NCBI GenBank assembly: GCA_900553645.1 | Contig: USEE01000085.1 | Location: forward strand, 1 to 6,351 | DNA length: 6,351 bases | Source: an uncultured Eubacteriales bacterium | GTDB lineage: Bacteria; Bacillota_A; Clostridia; Christensenellales; Aristaeellaceae | Direction: 5' to 3' | Part shown: piece by piece, positions 1 to 5,375 of the stretch | How positions within the stretch are numbered: the first letter of the stretch is position 1 | Layout of the letters: every line of letters begins with the position of its first letter | Translations under genes and position numbers: made by a program | Notes under the pieces: generated by a model | What the model was told of the DNA's origin: nothing | What the model saw: only the letters and a program-made list of their open reading frames with translations | Databases searched by the model: none

Positions 1-342
1 GTATATCTTTGCGGGCAGAAGCTGCATCGGCACGGACAGGTCGGCGATGGAATCGTACCAGACCACGCTGTCCACATGATCGACCTGCTTTATCTTCTGT
101 TCAAGCTCGGCAACGTCCTTTTCAGGCATGTTTTCAATGACCAGCATGGAAAACGCGCCCTTGCCGAAGTCCTCCATCAGCTCGTTCTGGCCGATAACCG
201 TGTCCATGTCGGCGGGCAGGTAATCCAGCATGTCGTAGTTAATGCGCGTACCGGCCATGCCAAGCACGGACGGAATCAGCAGCGCTATGGCGATGATCAG
301 TATCGGGATGCGGCATTTCACCACTGCCTTGGAAAAACGCAT
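1..342 (-). CDS. MMPL/RND-family membrane transporter, N-terminal part (runs off the window)
   Basis: This is the first 114 codons of a membrane protein; the rest lies beyond position 1. The start is the ATG at 342, chosen because a strong AAAGGAGG ribosome binding site (352-359) lies 9 bases upstream. The protein opens with a short basic stretch (MRFSKAVVKCR), then one membrane segment at about residues 10-30 (IPILIIAIALLIPSVLGMAG). A soluble segment follows that begins TRINYDMLDYLPADMDT and continues past GQNELMEDFGKGAFSMLV. That layout, one helix followed by a large extracytoplasmic domain with the 'NYD-L-YLP-D' start, is typical of Bacillota MMPL transporters, which use the proton gradient to export lipids or drugs. 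The substrate cannot be read from this part. An operator-like inverted repeat lies upstream at 498-515. The family is fairly sure; the function is open. Confidence 0.85.
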   Translation of the reverse strand, partial: MRFSKAVVKCRIPILIIAIALLIPSVLGMAGTRINYDMLDYLPADMDTVIGQNELMEDFGKGAFSMLVIENMPEKDVAELEQKIKQVDHVDSVVWYDSIADLSVPMQLLPAKIY

Positions 343-497
343 GTGTAAAAGCCTCCTTTGCGGTTTGCGAATCATTACTTTATCAGGGTCGATGCGTAAA
401 GCCGCCGCTGTCAGATACCAGTATATAATTTACGCAGCACATCCAACACACCCCCTGGCAAGTCGATTCACACTTGATCTCCTTTGCAGTTACACAG

Positions 498-515
498 TAT
501 ACTAGCGTTTGTATA
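498..515 (-). promoter_or_regulatory. Inverted repeat upstream of the MMPL gene, possible operator
   Basis: The arms TATAC (498-502) and GTATA (511-515) form an inverted repeat around 8 bases, about 155 bases upstream of the MMPL start. On the minus strand the right-hand part reads TATACT, a fair -10 box, but no good -35 box lies at the right distance. The spacing and size fit a site for a dimeric regulator such as a TetR protein. The rest of the 343-603 gap shows only a second CAGTATA copy at 419-425 (the first is at 495-501). The operator role is an inference. Confidence 0.3.
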
Positions 516-603
516 AAAAAAGTATGGGCACAGACGCACGTGTGTAGCAAATTAAGACATTTCTGGGTTTTTGTCCTATTATCGTCATGGCGATTTTACA
601 TGC

Positions 604-647
604 AAAAAAGCGGCGGCCACGCTCGCATTTGAGCGCGGCCACCGCCG
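604..647 (-). terminator. Rho-independent terminator of the trans-sulfuration gene
   Basis: Read on the minus strand, a GC-rich hairpin (647 down to 610) is followed at once by six T (609-604). The arms CGGCGG...GAGCG and their complements pair with one small bulge around an AAATGC-type loop. It lies about 30 bases after the TAA of the gene at 678-1853, so it closes that transcript. Confidence 0.8.
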
Positions 648-677
648 TATTTATGCCTGTATTTGGATTAAACTTGA

Positions 678-1853
678 TTAGTCAGACATCTTATCGAGCG
701 CCTGCTGAAGGTCGGCGATAAGCGTATCGGGATCTTCCAGACCCACGTGTATGCGCACCAGATTGTCGGGCTGACCGGCCTTGCGCGCCTCGTCGTTGTT
801 GCCCAGCAGCACGCACAGGCTCTCGAAGCCGCCCCAGCTGCAGCCGTTCTGGAAGAAGTGCAGCGACTGGGTGAACTTCTTTACCTGCTCCTCGGTTCCC
901 TTGGGCACGAAGCTCATCAGGCCGTTGGTGCCGGTCAGGTACTTATCGAACAGCTCCTTCTGCTCATAGGTATCGGAGCCGGGATAGAACACCTTTTCCA
1001 CCTTGGGATTGTTTTCGAGGAAGCGCGCAACCTTCATCGCGCTCTCGCCGTGGCGCTTCAGGCGCACGGGCAGAGTGCGCAGGCCGCGGGTAAGCAGCCA
1101 GGACTGATGCGGGTCCATGTTGCTGCCTAGCAGCGCGCGCTCGTACTTCTGAATGCTCTCGATGATTTCACGACGCGCAATCAACGCGCCCGCAACCAGA
1201 TCGCTGTGGCCGCCCATATACTTGGACGCGGTATGGCACACTATGTCTATGCCGTGCTTGAGGGGCTGCTGATGCAAGGGCGTGGCATAGGTGTTGTCGA
1301 TCACGGTCATTATGCCGTGTTCCTTTGCCAGAGCCGCAACCGCATCCAGATCCTGCATACGGAACACCAGGCTGGACGGGCTTTCCAGATAGATCAGGCG
1401 CGTGTTGGGGCGTATCGCGGCGCGAATCTCGTCTACCGAGCCGCCGTTGACCAGAGTATATTCGATATTGAAGCGCTCATGCAGGTATTCCTTAATGAAC
1501 TCCAGCGTGCAGCCATAGGCAGTGTCCAGCAGTATCACATGGCAATTCGCGCGCACGCAATGCATGATTGCGCTGCTGATAGCGCCCATGCCCGAGGAGA
1601 AGCACAGCGCGCCGTCGCCGCCCTCCAGCGCGGCGATCTTGCGCTCGGCCACCTCGGTGGTGGGATTGCATACGCGGGTGTAGGCGTAATCAGTCTGTGT
1701 CACGCCGTTAACCTCGGTGGGCTTAACAAAGAGGGAATTCTGGAATATCGGCGGGATTATCGCGCCGTCAAATCGGGCGTAATCGTCGCCCACATGCGCG
1801 CAGATGTCCTCCGGCGTGCGGTACTTACGGTCTTCTTCAGTCAAAAAAGCCAT
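678..1853 (-). CDS. PLP-dependent trans-sulfuration enzyme, cystathionine beta-lyase-like
   Basis: This 391-residue cytosolic enzyme belongs to the Cys/Met metabolism PLP family (fold type I). Features in order: Y58-T-R60 with NPT (63-65), where Tyr and Arg normally hold the PLP phosphate of the partner subunit; SSGMG (86-90), which binds phosphate; Y113, which stacks on the PLP ring; D186 in VIDNTYA, which pairs with the pyridine nitrogen; and K211 in TASKYMGGHSD, which forms the Schiff base. S339-W340 in SWGGFESL and R367 in VRIHVGLED, which grips the substrate carboxylate, come last. The SWGGFESL and GLRTL-VRL-H motifs and the near-identical numbering to E. coli MetC (K210, S339, W340) favour cystathionine beta-lyase, which yields homocysteine, pyruvate and ammonia. 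The YTR-x2-NPT motif is more like the gamma-lyase/gamma-synthase branch, so gamma-synthase or Cys/Met lyase activity remains possible. The start is the ATG at 1853, because GGAGGT sits just upstream. It is transcribed alone and ends in a terminator. Confidence 0.93.
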   Translation of the reverse strand: MAFLTEEDRKYRTPEDICAHVGDDYARFDGAIIPPIFQNSLFVKPTEVNGVTQTDYAYTRVCNPTTEVAERKIAALEGGDGALCFSSGMGAISSAIMHCVRANCHVILLDTAYGCTLEFIKEYLHERFNIEYTLVNGGSVDEIRAAIRPNTRLIYLESPSSLVFRMQDLDAVAALAKEHGIMTVIDNTYATPLHQQPLKHGIDIVCHTASKYMGGHSDLVAGALIARREIIESIQKYERALLGSNMDPHQSWLLTRGLRTLPVRLKRHGESAMKVARFLENNPKVEKVFYPGSDTYEQKELFDKYLTGTNGLMSFVPKGTEEQVKKFTQSLHFFQNGCSWGGFESLCVLLGNNDEARKAGQPDNLVRIHVGLEDPDTLIADLQQALDKMSD

Positions 1854-1858
1854 CTTAA

Positions 1859-1864
1859 ACCTCC
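1859..1864 (-). promoter_or_regulatory. Ribosome binding site that fixes the start of the trans-sulfuration gene
   Basis: On the minus strand GGAGGT precedes ATG (1853) by 5 bases. An in-frame TTG at 1868 would extend the protein by five residues (MRRFK), but that start would put the ribosome binding site inside the gene. The ATG is therefore the better start. Confidence 0.85.
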
Positions 1865-1929
1865 GCAAAATTTGGATGCGCTTTCGTCAGCCATCCATAG
1901 TGGCTTGATTTTACCACACGGATGTTAAG

Positions 1930-1959
1930 TTAGTACCGCTTATACCCGCCCGCCGTCAA
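1930..1959 (-). promoter_or_regulatory. Candidate promoter of the trans-sulfuration gene
   Basis: On the minus strand TTGACG (1959-1954) and TACTAA (1935-1930) are separated by 18 bases, giving a leader of about 70 bases. A rival is an extended -10, TGGTAAAAT, whose hexamer is at 1913-1908 and which lacks a good -35. The leader holds only a small hairpin (AGCCA 1889-1893 with TGGCT 1901-1905). I see no SAM riboswitch or Met T-box, so no direct sulfur control is visible here. Confidence 0.4.
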
Positions 1960-2031
1960 ATTTCGCAGTGTAACCCGCACTTTTTCTGTATAATAGCATT
2001 TATTAGCCGTCAAACGCTGCGGGCGAAATTT
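1958..2031. repeat. Imperfect inverted repeat in the divergent intergenic region
   Basis: AAATTTCGC (1958-1966) matches the complement of GCGAAATTT (2023-2031), and CCCGCA (1974-1979) matches TGCGGG (2018-2023). The two arms nest into one bulged stem. A direct repeat, GCCGTCAAA, occurs at 1952-1960 and 2006-2014. The repeat lies between the divergent promoters of the trans-sulfuration gene and the T-box operon, and overlaps the -35 box of the former. Its role is unknown. Confidence 0.4.
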
Positions 2032-2037
2032 TTTTGA

Positions 2038-2053
2038 GGAAATTGCAATTTCC
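2038..2053. promoter_or_regulatory. Perfect 16-bp palindrome next to the T-box operon promoter
   Basis: GGAAATTGCAATTTCC is a perfect palindrome with 8-base arms and no spacer. It ends 3 bases before the TTGACA -35 box at 2057. This is where activators, or repressors that touch the polymerase, commonly bind. No regulator can be named from the motif alone. Its A/T tracts could also act as an UP-like element. Confidence 0.45.
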
Positions 2054-2056
2054 CTA

Positions 2057-2086
2057 TTGACAAACTGCACTTGATGGGTGTATCAT
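2057..2086 (+). promoter_or_regulatory. Promoter of the T-box / trpXYZ operon
   Basis: A perfect TTGACA -35 (2057-2062) is followed after 18 bases by TATCAT (2081-2086), a five-of-six match to the -10 consensus. This predicts transcription from about 2093, just ahead of the first T-box stem. The strong promoter is as expected when control is by attenuation downstream. Confidence 0.85.
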
Positions 2087-2092
2087 ATGCGC

Positions 2093-2385
2093 AATCCAAA
2101 CGACATAAACCATTGATGAAGAGTAGTACTCCTCGTTAAGTATGGCAAAGGGAGCTGCCGATAGTGGGACGGCGGTACATGCGGCGGGGACGAATGGACT
2201 TCAGAGGGCTTGGGCGAAGGATAGTCTCGATTAGACTGTTCATTAGGCCGGGACGGGAGCCGCATCCGTTATCAGCGCGGCGCATATGTTGGTATGCGAT
2301 ATGAGTGCGCCTTATTTTTGATAGGCGAATCTGAGTGGCACCGCGGGAATACCGCCTCAGTCGATTACGACTGAGGCGTTTTTTT
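2093..2385 (+). ncRNA. T-box riboswitch, tryptophan-specific (UGG specifier)
   Basis: This leader RNA senses uncharged tRNA. In stem I, TGAAG (2117-2121) pairs with CTTCA (2199-2203). The specifier loop lies above that, with AGTAGTA (2122-2128) on the left and GAA-TGG-A (2192-2198) on the right. TCCTCG (2130-2135) then pairs with CGGGGA (2185-2190), and GGCA (2144-2147) with TGCC (2156-2159). The codon TGG at 2195-2197 follows the GAA of the loop E motif, so it reads a CCA anticodon. Stem II is ATAGTCT (2221-2227) with AGACTGT (2233-2239). The CCGTTATC region (2266-2273) fits the stem IIA/B pseudoknot. Stem III is GGCGCA (2279-2284) with TGCGCC (2306-2311). The T-box is TGGCACCGCGG (2336-2346). 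Antiterminator: CTGAG (2331-2335) with CTCAG (2356-2360), and GCGG (2343-2346) with CCGC (2352-2355). The bulge TGGC complements GCCA, the 3' end expected for tRNA-Trp. Uncharged tRNA-Trp should stabilise the antiterminator and switch on the genes below. Confidence 0.97.
2353..2385 (+). terminator. T-box attenuator (switchable terminator)
   Basis: CGCCTCAGTCG (2353-2363) pairs perfectly over 11 bp with CGACTGAGGCG (2368-2378) around an ATTA loop and is followed by seven T (2379-2385). Bases 2353-2360 are shared with the antiterminator, so the two folds exclude each other. The terminator should form when tRNA-Trp is charged. Confidence 0.95.
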
Positions 2386-2412
2386 ATTCCAACTTTAATC
2401 GACTTTTATGAG

Positions 2413-2419
2413 AGGAAGG
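2413..2419 (+). promoter_or_regulatory. Ribosome binding site that fixes the trpX start
   Basis: AGGAAGG lies 8 bases before ATG 2428. The open frame extends up to a GTG at 2335, but that lies inside the T-box motif and would place the attenuator in the coding sequence. The ATG at 2428 also begins a normal signal peptide. Confidence 0.85.
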
Positions 2420-2427
2420 GTTTTATT

Positions 2428-3423
2428 ATGAAGAACGTTGTTAAGAAGATCGTGGCCGTTATACTGGCGCTCGTTACCACCTTTGCACTGACCTCCATCG
2501 CGTGTGCAGACGAGGGCAAGGTTTACAAGATAGGCATTATACAGTTCGCCGAGCACGGCTCGCTGGACAACTGCCGCGAGGGCTTTATTGAAGGACTGGC
2601 CGAGGCCGGATTCGTCGAGGGCGAGAACGTCGAATTCGAGTATCAGAACGCTCAGGCCGACACCAGCACCACCGCGCTGATCGCGTCCACGTTCGCCGAA
2701 TCCTGCGACATGATCTGCGCGATAGCCACCCCCGCCGCGGCCGCCGCGTTCAACGCCGCCGAAGGCAAGATTCCGGTAATCTACACCGCCGTTTCCGATC
2801 CGGTAGCCGCGCAGCTTGCGGGCGCGGACGGCACCAACCCCGGCGCTATAACCGGCACGTCCGACCAGCTGCCCGTTGAGGCACAGCTCAAGCTGATACG
2901 CGCGATGCAGCCCGACGCAACCAAGATAGGCATACTGCACACCACCAGCGAAACCAACAGCGACTCCACGCTGGCTACCTACAAGGAGCTGGCTCCCCAA
3001 TACGGCTTTGAGATAATCGATCAGGGCATATCCACGGGCGCCGACCTGCCCATGGCGCTGGATTCGCTGCTGCCCCAGGTAGACTGCACCACCAACCTGA
3101 CCGACAACACCGTTGTCAGCTACCTGGCAGTGGTGCTGGAAAAGTCCAAGGAAGCCGGCAAGCCCGTGTACGGCAGTGAGATCGAGCAGGTAATAAACGG
3201 CTGCGTGGCCAGCGAGGGCATCGAGTACGTTGAACTGGGTCGTCAGACCGGCCGCATGGCTGCCCGCGTACTGAATGGCGAAGATCCCGCGACCATCCCC
3301 TACGAGATCATCACCAACTCCTACCTGTACGTGAATCCCGCCGCGCTGGCCGATTACGGTCTGGAGGTTCCGGCGGAATTGAGCGAGCGCGCGATCGACG
3401 TAACCGCCGAGGCTGCGGAATAA
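2428..3423 (+). CDS. trpX: ABC transporter substrate-binding protein, probable tryptophan importer (TrpX type)
   Basis: This 331-residue exported binding protein belongs to the ABC_sub_bind family (PF04392 type, periplasmic-binding fold). Residues 1-27 are a signal peptide (basic MKNVVKK, then a hydrophobic core). The mature part opens with YKIGIIQF (33-40), the first strand of the N lobe, then REGFIEGLAEAGF (50-62). TPAA (101-104), VSDPV (122-126) and TGTSD (142-146) line the expected ligand cleft. The second lobe starts near KIGIL (166-170) and includes EIEQVINGC (251-259). The tail, YVNPAALADYGLEVP, is typical of the family. The signal region ends SIAC-ADEG; this lacks a normal lipobox (Ser at -3), while ACA fits signal peptidase I, so anchoring is uncertain. 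It is the first gene after a Trp T-box, and T-box comparative genomics has linked such operons (named trpXYZ) to tryptophan uptake. The substrate is inferred from that regulation; another aromatic amino acid is possible. Confidence 0.9.
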   Translation: MKNVVKKIVAVILALVTTFALTSIACADEGKVYKIGIIQFAEHGSLDNCREGFIEGLAEAGFVEGENVEFEYQNAQADTSTTALIASTFAESCDMICAIATPAAAAAFNAAEGKIPVIYTAVSDPVAAQLAGADGTNPGAITGTSDQLPVEAQLKLIRAMQPDATKIGILHTTSETNSDSTLATYKELAPQYGFEIIDQGISTGADLPMALDSLLPQVDCTTNLTDNTVVSYLAVVLEKSKEAGKPVYGSEIEQVINGCVASEGIEYVELGRQTGRMAARVLNGEDPATIPYEIITNSYLYVNPAALADYGLEVPAELSERAIDVTAEAAE

Positions 3424-3452
3424 CTTCCTAATATATAATACAATGTCTTGAA

Positions 3453-3483
3453 CGTTAAGCCCGCTTTCACAACGGGCTTAACG
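3453..3483 (+). other. Intercistronic hairpin between trpX and trpY
   Basis: CGTTAAGCCCG (3453-3463) pairs perfectly over 11 bp with CGGGCTTAACG (3473-3483) around a 9-base loop. Only CTTTAAGG follows, so it lacks a proper U-tract. Such hairpins often protect the 3' end of the upstream message or give partial termination, so more binding protein than permease is made. That role is inferred. Confidence 0.6.
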
Positions 3484-3536
3484 CTTTAAGGCGCTATTGA
3501 CACCTTGCGTAAAAACTTTGAAGGGCGGTAGAATCG

Positions 3537-4424
3537 ATGACCATCGGCATGATAACCGGCGTGCTCGAGCAGGGCCTTATATACGGCGTGCTTGCTTTGG
3601 GGCTGCTGATAACGTATCGCATACTTGACTTTCCGGATCTTACCGTAGACAGCTCCTTTCCTCTCGGAGCGGCGGTATCCGCAGTATTGACGGTAAACGG
3701 CATGGCCCCCTGGCTTACGCTGATAATAAGCATATTCGCCGGAGCGCTGGCGGGACTCATCACCGGCCTTATACACGTAAAGTGCAAGGTGCGCGATCTG
3801 CTAAGCGGCATAATCACAATGACGGGCCTGTACTCTATCAACCTGCGCATCGCGGGTAAGGCCAACCTGCCGCTGTTTTCGGGCGACACGCTGTTCAAGA
3901 ATGACTTTCTAAGCGCGCTGCCCGACGCCGTGCGCCCCTACTCCACGCTTGTTATCTGCCTTATAATAGTGGTAATAGCCAAGCTCGCGCTCGACTGGTT
4001 CTTAAAGACCAAGGCGGGCTTCCTGCTGCGCGCGGCGGGCGACAACCCGTCCGTCGTCACAACGCTCAGCCGCGACCAGGGCACGGTCAAAATCCTTGGT
4101 CTGATTATTGCGAATGCGCTGGTTGCGCTCGCGGGCGCGGTCATGTGCCAGCAGCAGCGCTTCTTCGACATATCGATGGGCACCGGCACGATGGTTATCG
4201 GCCTTGCGTCGGTGATCATAGGCACGAATATTTTCAAACACGCGTCGTTTATGAAGAGCACTACGATGGTAATAATCGGCTCGATACTCTACAAGGCGTG
4301 CGTGTCCATCGCCATATCGATGGGCATGGAGGCGTCCGATATGAAGCTGATTACCGCTGTGCTGTTCCTGCTGATACTGGTCGCGTCGCATACCCGCCGG
4401 AAGAAGGTGCGCATAAATGCTTGA
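3537..4424 (+). CDS. trpY: ABC transporter permease, probable tryptophan importer (TrpY type)
   Basis: This 295-residue inner-membrane permease resembles the branched-chain type (BPD_transp_2 family). About eight or nine hydrophobic segments can be seen, near residues 10-29, 41-55, 58-80, 88-104, 137-155, 184-204, 214-233, 242-261 and 269-284. The cytoplasmic coupling loop at about 158-183 carries KTKAGFLLRAAGDNP, the family's usual contact with the ATPase, followed by LGLIIANALVALAGAV. The tail is basic (HTRRKKVR). The start at 3537 has a moderate AAGGGCGG site (3521-3528) 8 bases upstream. It lies 113 bases after trpX, past a hairpin, and its last 8 bases overlap the ATPase gene, so translation of the two is probably coupled. 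The family is sure; tryptophan as substrate rests on the T-box. Confidence 0.93.
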   Translation: MTIGMITGVLEQGLIYGVLALGLLITYRILDFPDLTVDSSFPLGAAVSAVLTVNGMAPWLTLIISIFAGALAGLITGLIHVKCKVRDLLSGIITMTGLYSINLRIAGKANLPLFSGDTLFKNDFLSALPDAVRPYSTLVICLIIVVIAKLALDWFLKTKAGFLLRAAGDNPSVVTTLSRDQGTVKILGLIIANALVALAGAVMCQQQRFFDISMGTGTMVIGLASVIIGTNIFKHASFMKSTTMVIIGSILYKACVSIAISMGMEASDMKLITAVLFLLILVASHTRRKKVRINA

Positions 4425-5190
4425 GCTTAAAAACATTACAAAGGTATACAACCCCGGTACGGTGCAGGAGACCGTGCTTTTCCGCGACTTTTCGCTGACC
4501 GTAGCGGACGGCAGCTTCGTATCGGTCGTGGGCAGCAACGGTTCGGGCAAGACCAGTATGCTGAACATAGTATGCGGCTCCATACCGGTCGAGGGCGGAA
4601 AGATATTCATGGACGGCAATGACATAACCAAAATGCGCGAGTTCCGCCGCTACGAACGCATGGGGCGCGTATACCAGAACCCCGCGATGGGCACCTGCCC
4701 CAGCATGACAATACTTGAAAACCTGGCCATGGCCGACAACAAGGGCAAGCGCTACGGCCTTGGGCGTGGCATAAACAAGCGCCGCACGGACGCTTACCGC
4801 GCCATGCTGGAGGAGCTGGGACTGGGGCTTGAGGACAAGCTGGGCGTGACCGTGGGTTCGCTGTCGGGCGGACAGCGGCAGACGCTGGCGCTGCTTATGG
4901 CCACAATGAACCCGATCGACTTCCTTATACTGGACGAGCACACGGCGGCGCTGGACCCCAAGACAGCCGAGATTGTAATGGAGCTGACCGCGCGCGTCGT
5001 GCGCGAAAAGCATCTGACCACGCTGATGGTAACGCACAACCTGCGCCACGCAGTGGAGTACGGCGACCGCATGATAATGATGCATCAGGGGCACATCGTG
5101 CTTGACCGCAAGGGCGCGGAAAAGGCCGCTACGCGCGTCGAGGACGTGCTGGAACTGTTCAACGAAATCAGCGTGGAATGCGGCAACTAA
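4417..5190 (+). CDS. trpZ: ABC transporter ATP-binding protein, probable tryptophan importer (TrpZ type)
   Basis: This 257-residue ATPase powers the importer from the cytoplasmic face. All nucleotide-binding motifs are intact: Walker A GSNGSGKT (39-46), Q-loop Q87 in VYQNP, signature LSGGQRQ (149-155), Walker B FLILDEH (169-175) with catalytic E174, D-loop AALDP (177-181), and switch H207 in VTHN. The DEHTAALDPKT form is typical of the ATPases that accompany ABC_sub_bind proteins (COG1101 type). An AAGGTG site (4404-4409) precedes the ATG, which overlaps the permease end by 8 bases. A terminator follows within 60 bases, so this is the last gene of the operon. Nothing is missing, so the transporter should be functional. 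Confidence 0.95.
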   Translation: MLELKNITKVYNPGTVQETVLFRDFSLTVADGSFVSVVGSNGSGKTSMLNIVCGSIPVEGGKIFMDGNDITKMREFRRYERMGRVYQNPAMGTCPSMTILENLAMADNKGKRYGLGRGINKRRTDAYRAMLEELGLGLEDKLGVTVGSLSGGQRQTLALLMATMNPIDFLILDEHTAALDPKTAEIVMELTARVVREKHLTTLMVTHNLRHAVEYGDRMIMMHQGHIVLDRKGAEKAATRVEDVLELFNEISVECGN

Positions 5191-5205
5191 AGCTTATGTT
5201 CGATT

Positions 5206-5246
5206 ATCACCTCTGCGGCAATAAAGCGTCGCGGAGGTGATTTTTA
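5206..5246 (+). terminator. Rho-independent terminator of the trpXYZ operon
   Basis: ATCACCTCTGCG (5206-5217) pairs with CGCGGAGGTGAT (5230-5241), 12 bp with one G-U, around a 12-base loop. A run of five T ends at 5245. It starts 15 bases after the trpZ stop. Confidence 0.92.
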
Positions 5247-5278
5247 TATGCTCCCCTGCCCTGTGCCCGGCGGCTGGC

Positions 5279-5307
5279 TTGACATCTGCGTACGCGTCGG
5301 TTATAAT
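5279..5307 (+). promoter_or_regulatory. Perfect-consensus promoter of the tetR-type gene
   Basis: TTGACA (5279-5284), a 17-base spacer and TATAAT (5302-5307) match the housekeeping consensus exactly. Transcription should begin near 5314, giving a 5' leader of about 60 bases. Such a strong promoter for a repressor gene suggests that it is held down by its own product. Confidence 0.9.
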
Positions 5308-5319
5308 TAATCCGGTGCT

Positions 5320-5333
5320 GCAACAGACGTTGC
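5320..5333. promoter_or_regulatory. Candidate autoregulatory operator of the TetR protein
   Basis: GCAAC (5320-5324) and GTTGC (5329-5333) form an inverted repeat around AGAC, just downstream of the predicted transcription start. The position would let a bound repressor block its own promoter. In RNA it could instead be a small hairpin. The link to the TetR protein is inferred from position only. Confidence 0.35.
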
Positions 5334-5375
5334 GGTACATGCCTACTTAATTTAAGAAAGCCGTGAGTTCATAAA

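Noticed and set aside
1854..1868. TTG start at 1868 for the trans-sulfuration gene
   Set aside because: The GGAGGT ribosome binding site would fall inside the gene; the ATG at 1853 is correctly spaced from it.
1206..1928. Plus-strand ORF opposite the trans-sulfuration gene
   Set aside because: It is antisense to a conserved enzyme and its product resembles no known family.
1989..1994. TATAAT on the plus strand as a second promoter for the T-box operon
   Set aside because: No -35-like sequence at a proper distance, and the promoter at 2057-2086 is placed exactly for the leader.
2192..2194. GAA (Glu) as the T-box specifier
   Set aside because: GAA is the conserved right side of the loop E motif; the next triplet, TGG followed by A, is in the specifier position, and the UGGC bulge requires a tRNA with discriminator G.
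2335..2427. GTG start at 2335 for the binding protein
   Set aside because: It lies inside the T-box motif and the extension would translate the attenuator hairpin; the signal peptide and ribosome binding site support ATG 2428.
3497..3502. TTGACA upstream of trpY as an internal promoter
   Set aside because: No -10-like hexamer at 16-18 bases downstream.
4351..5094. Long minus-strand ORF opposite the ATPase, and similar antisense ORFs elsewhere
   Set aside because: They have no family features and no ribosome binding site, and arise from low stop-codon density opposite GC-rich genes.
5248..5310. 20-codon ORF behind a perfect GGAGGTGAT site
   Set aside because: The apparent ribosome binding site is the 3' arm of the trpZ terminator, and the ORF lies over the tetR promoter, upstream of its transcription start.
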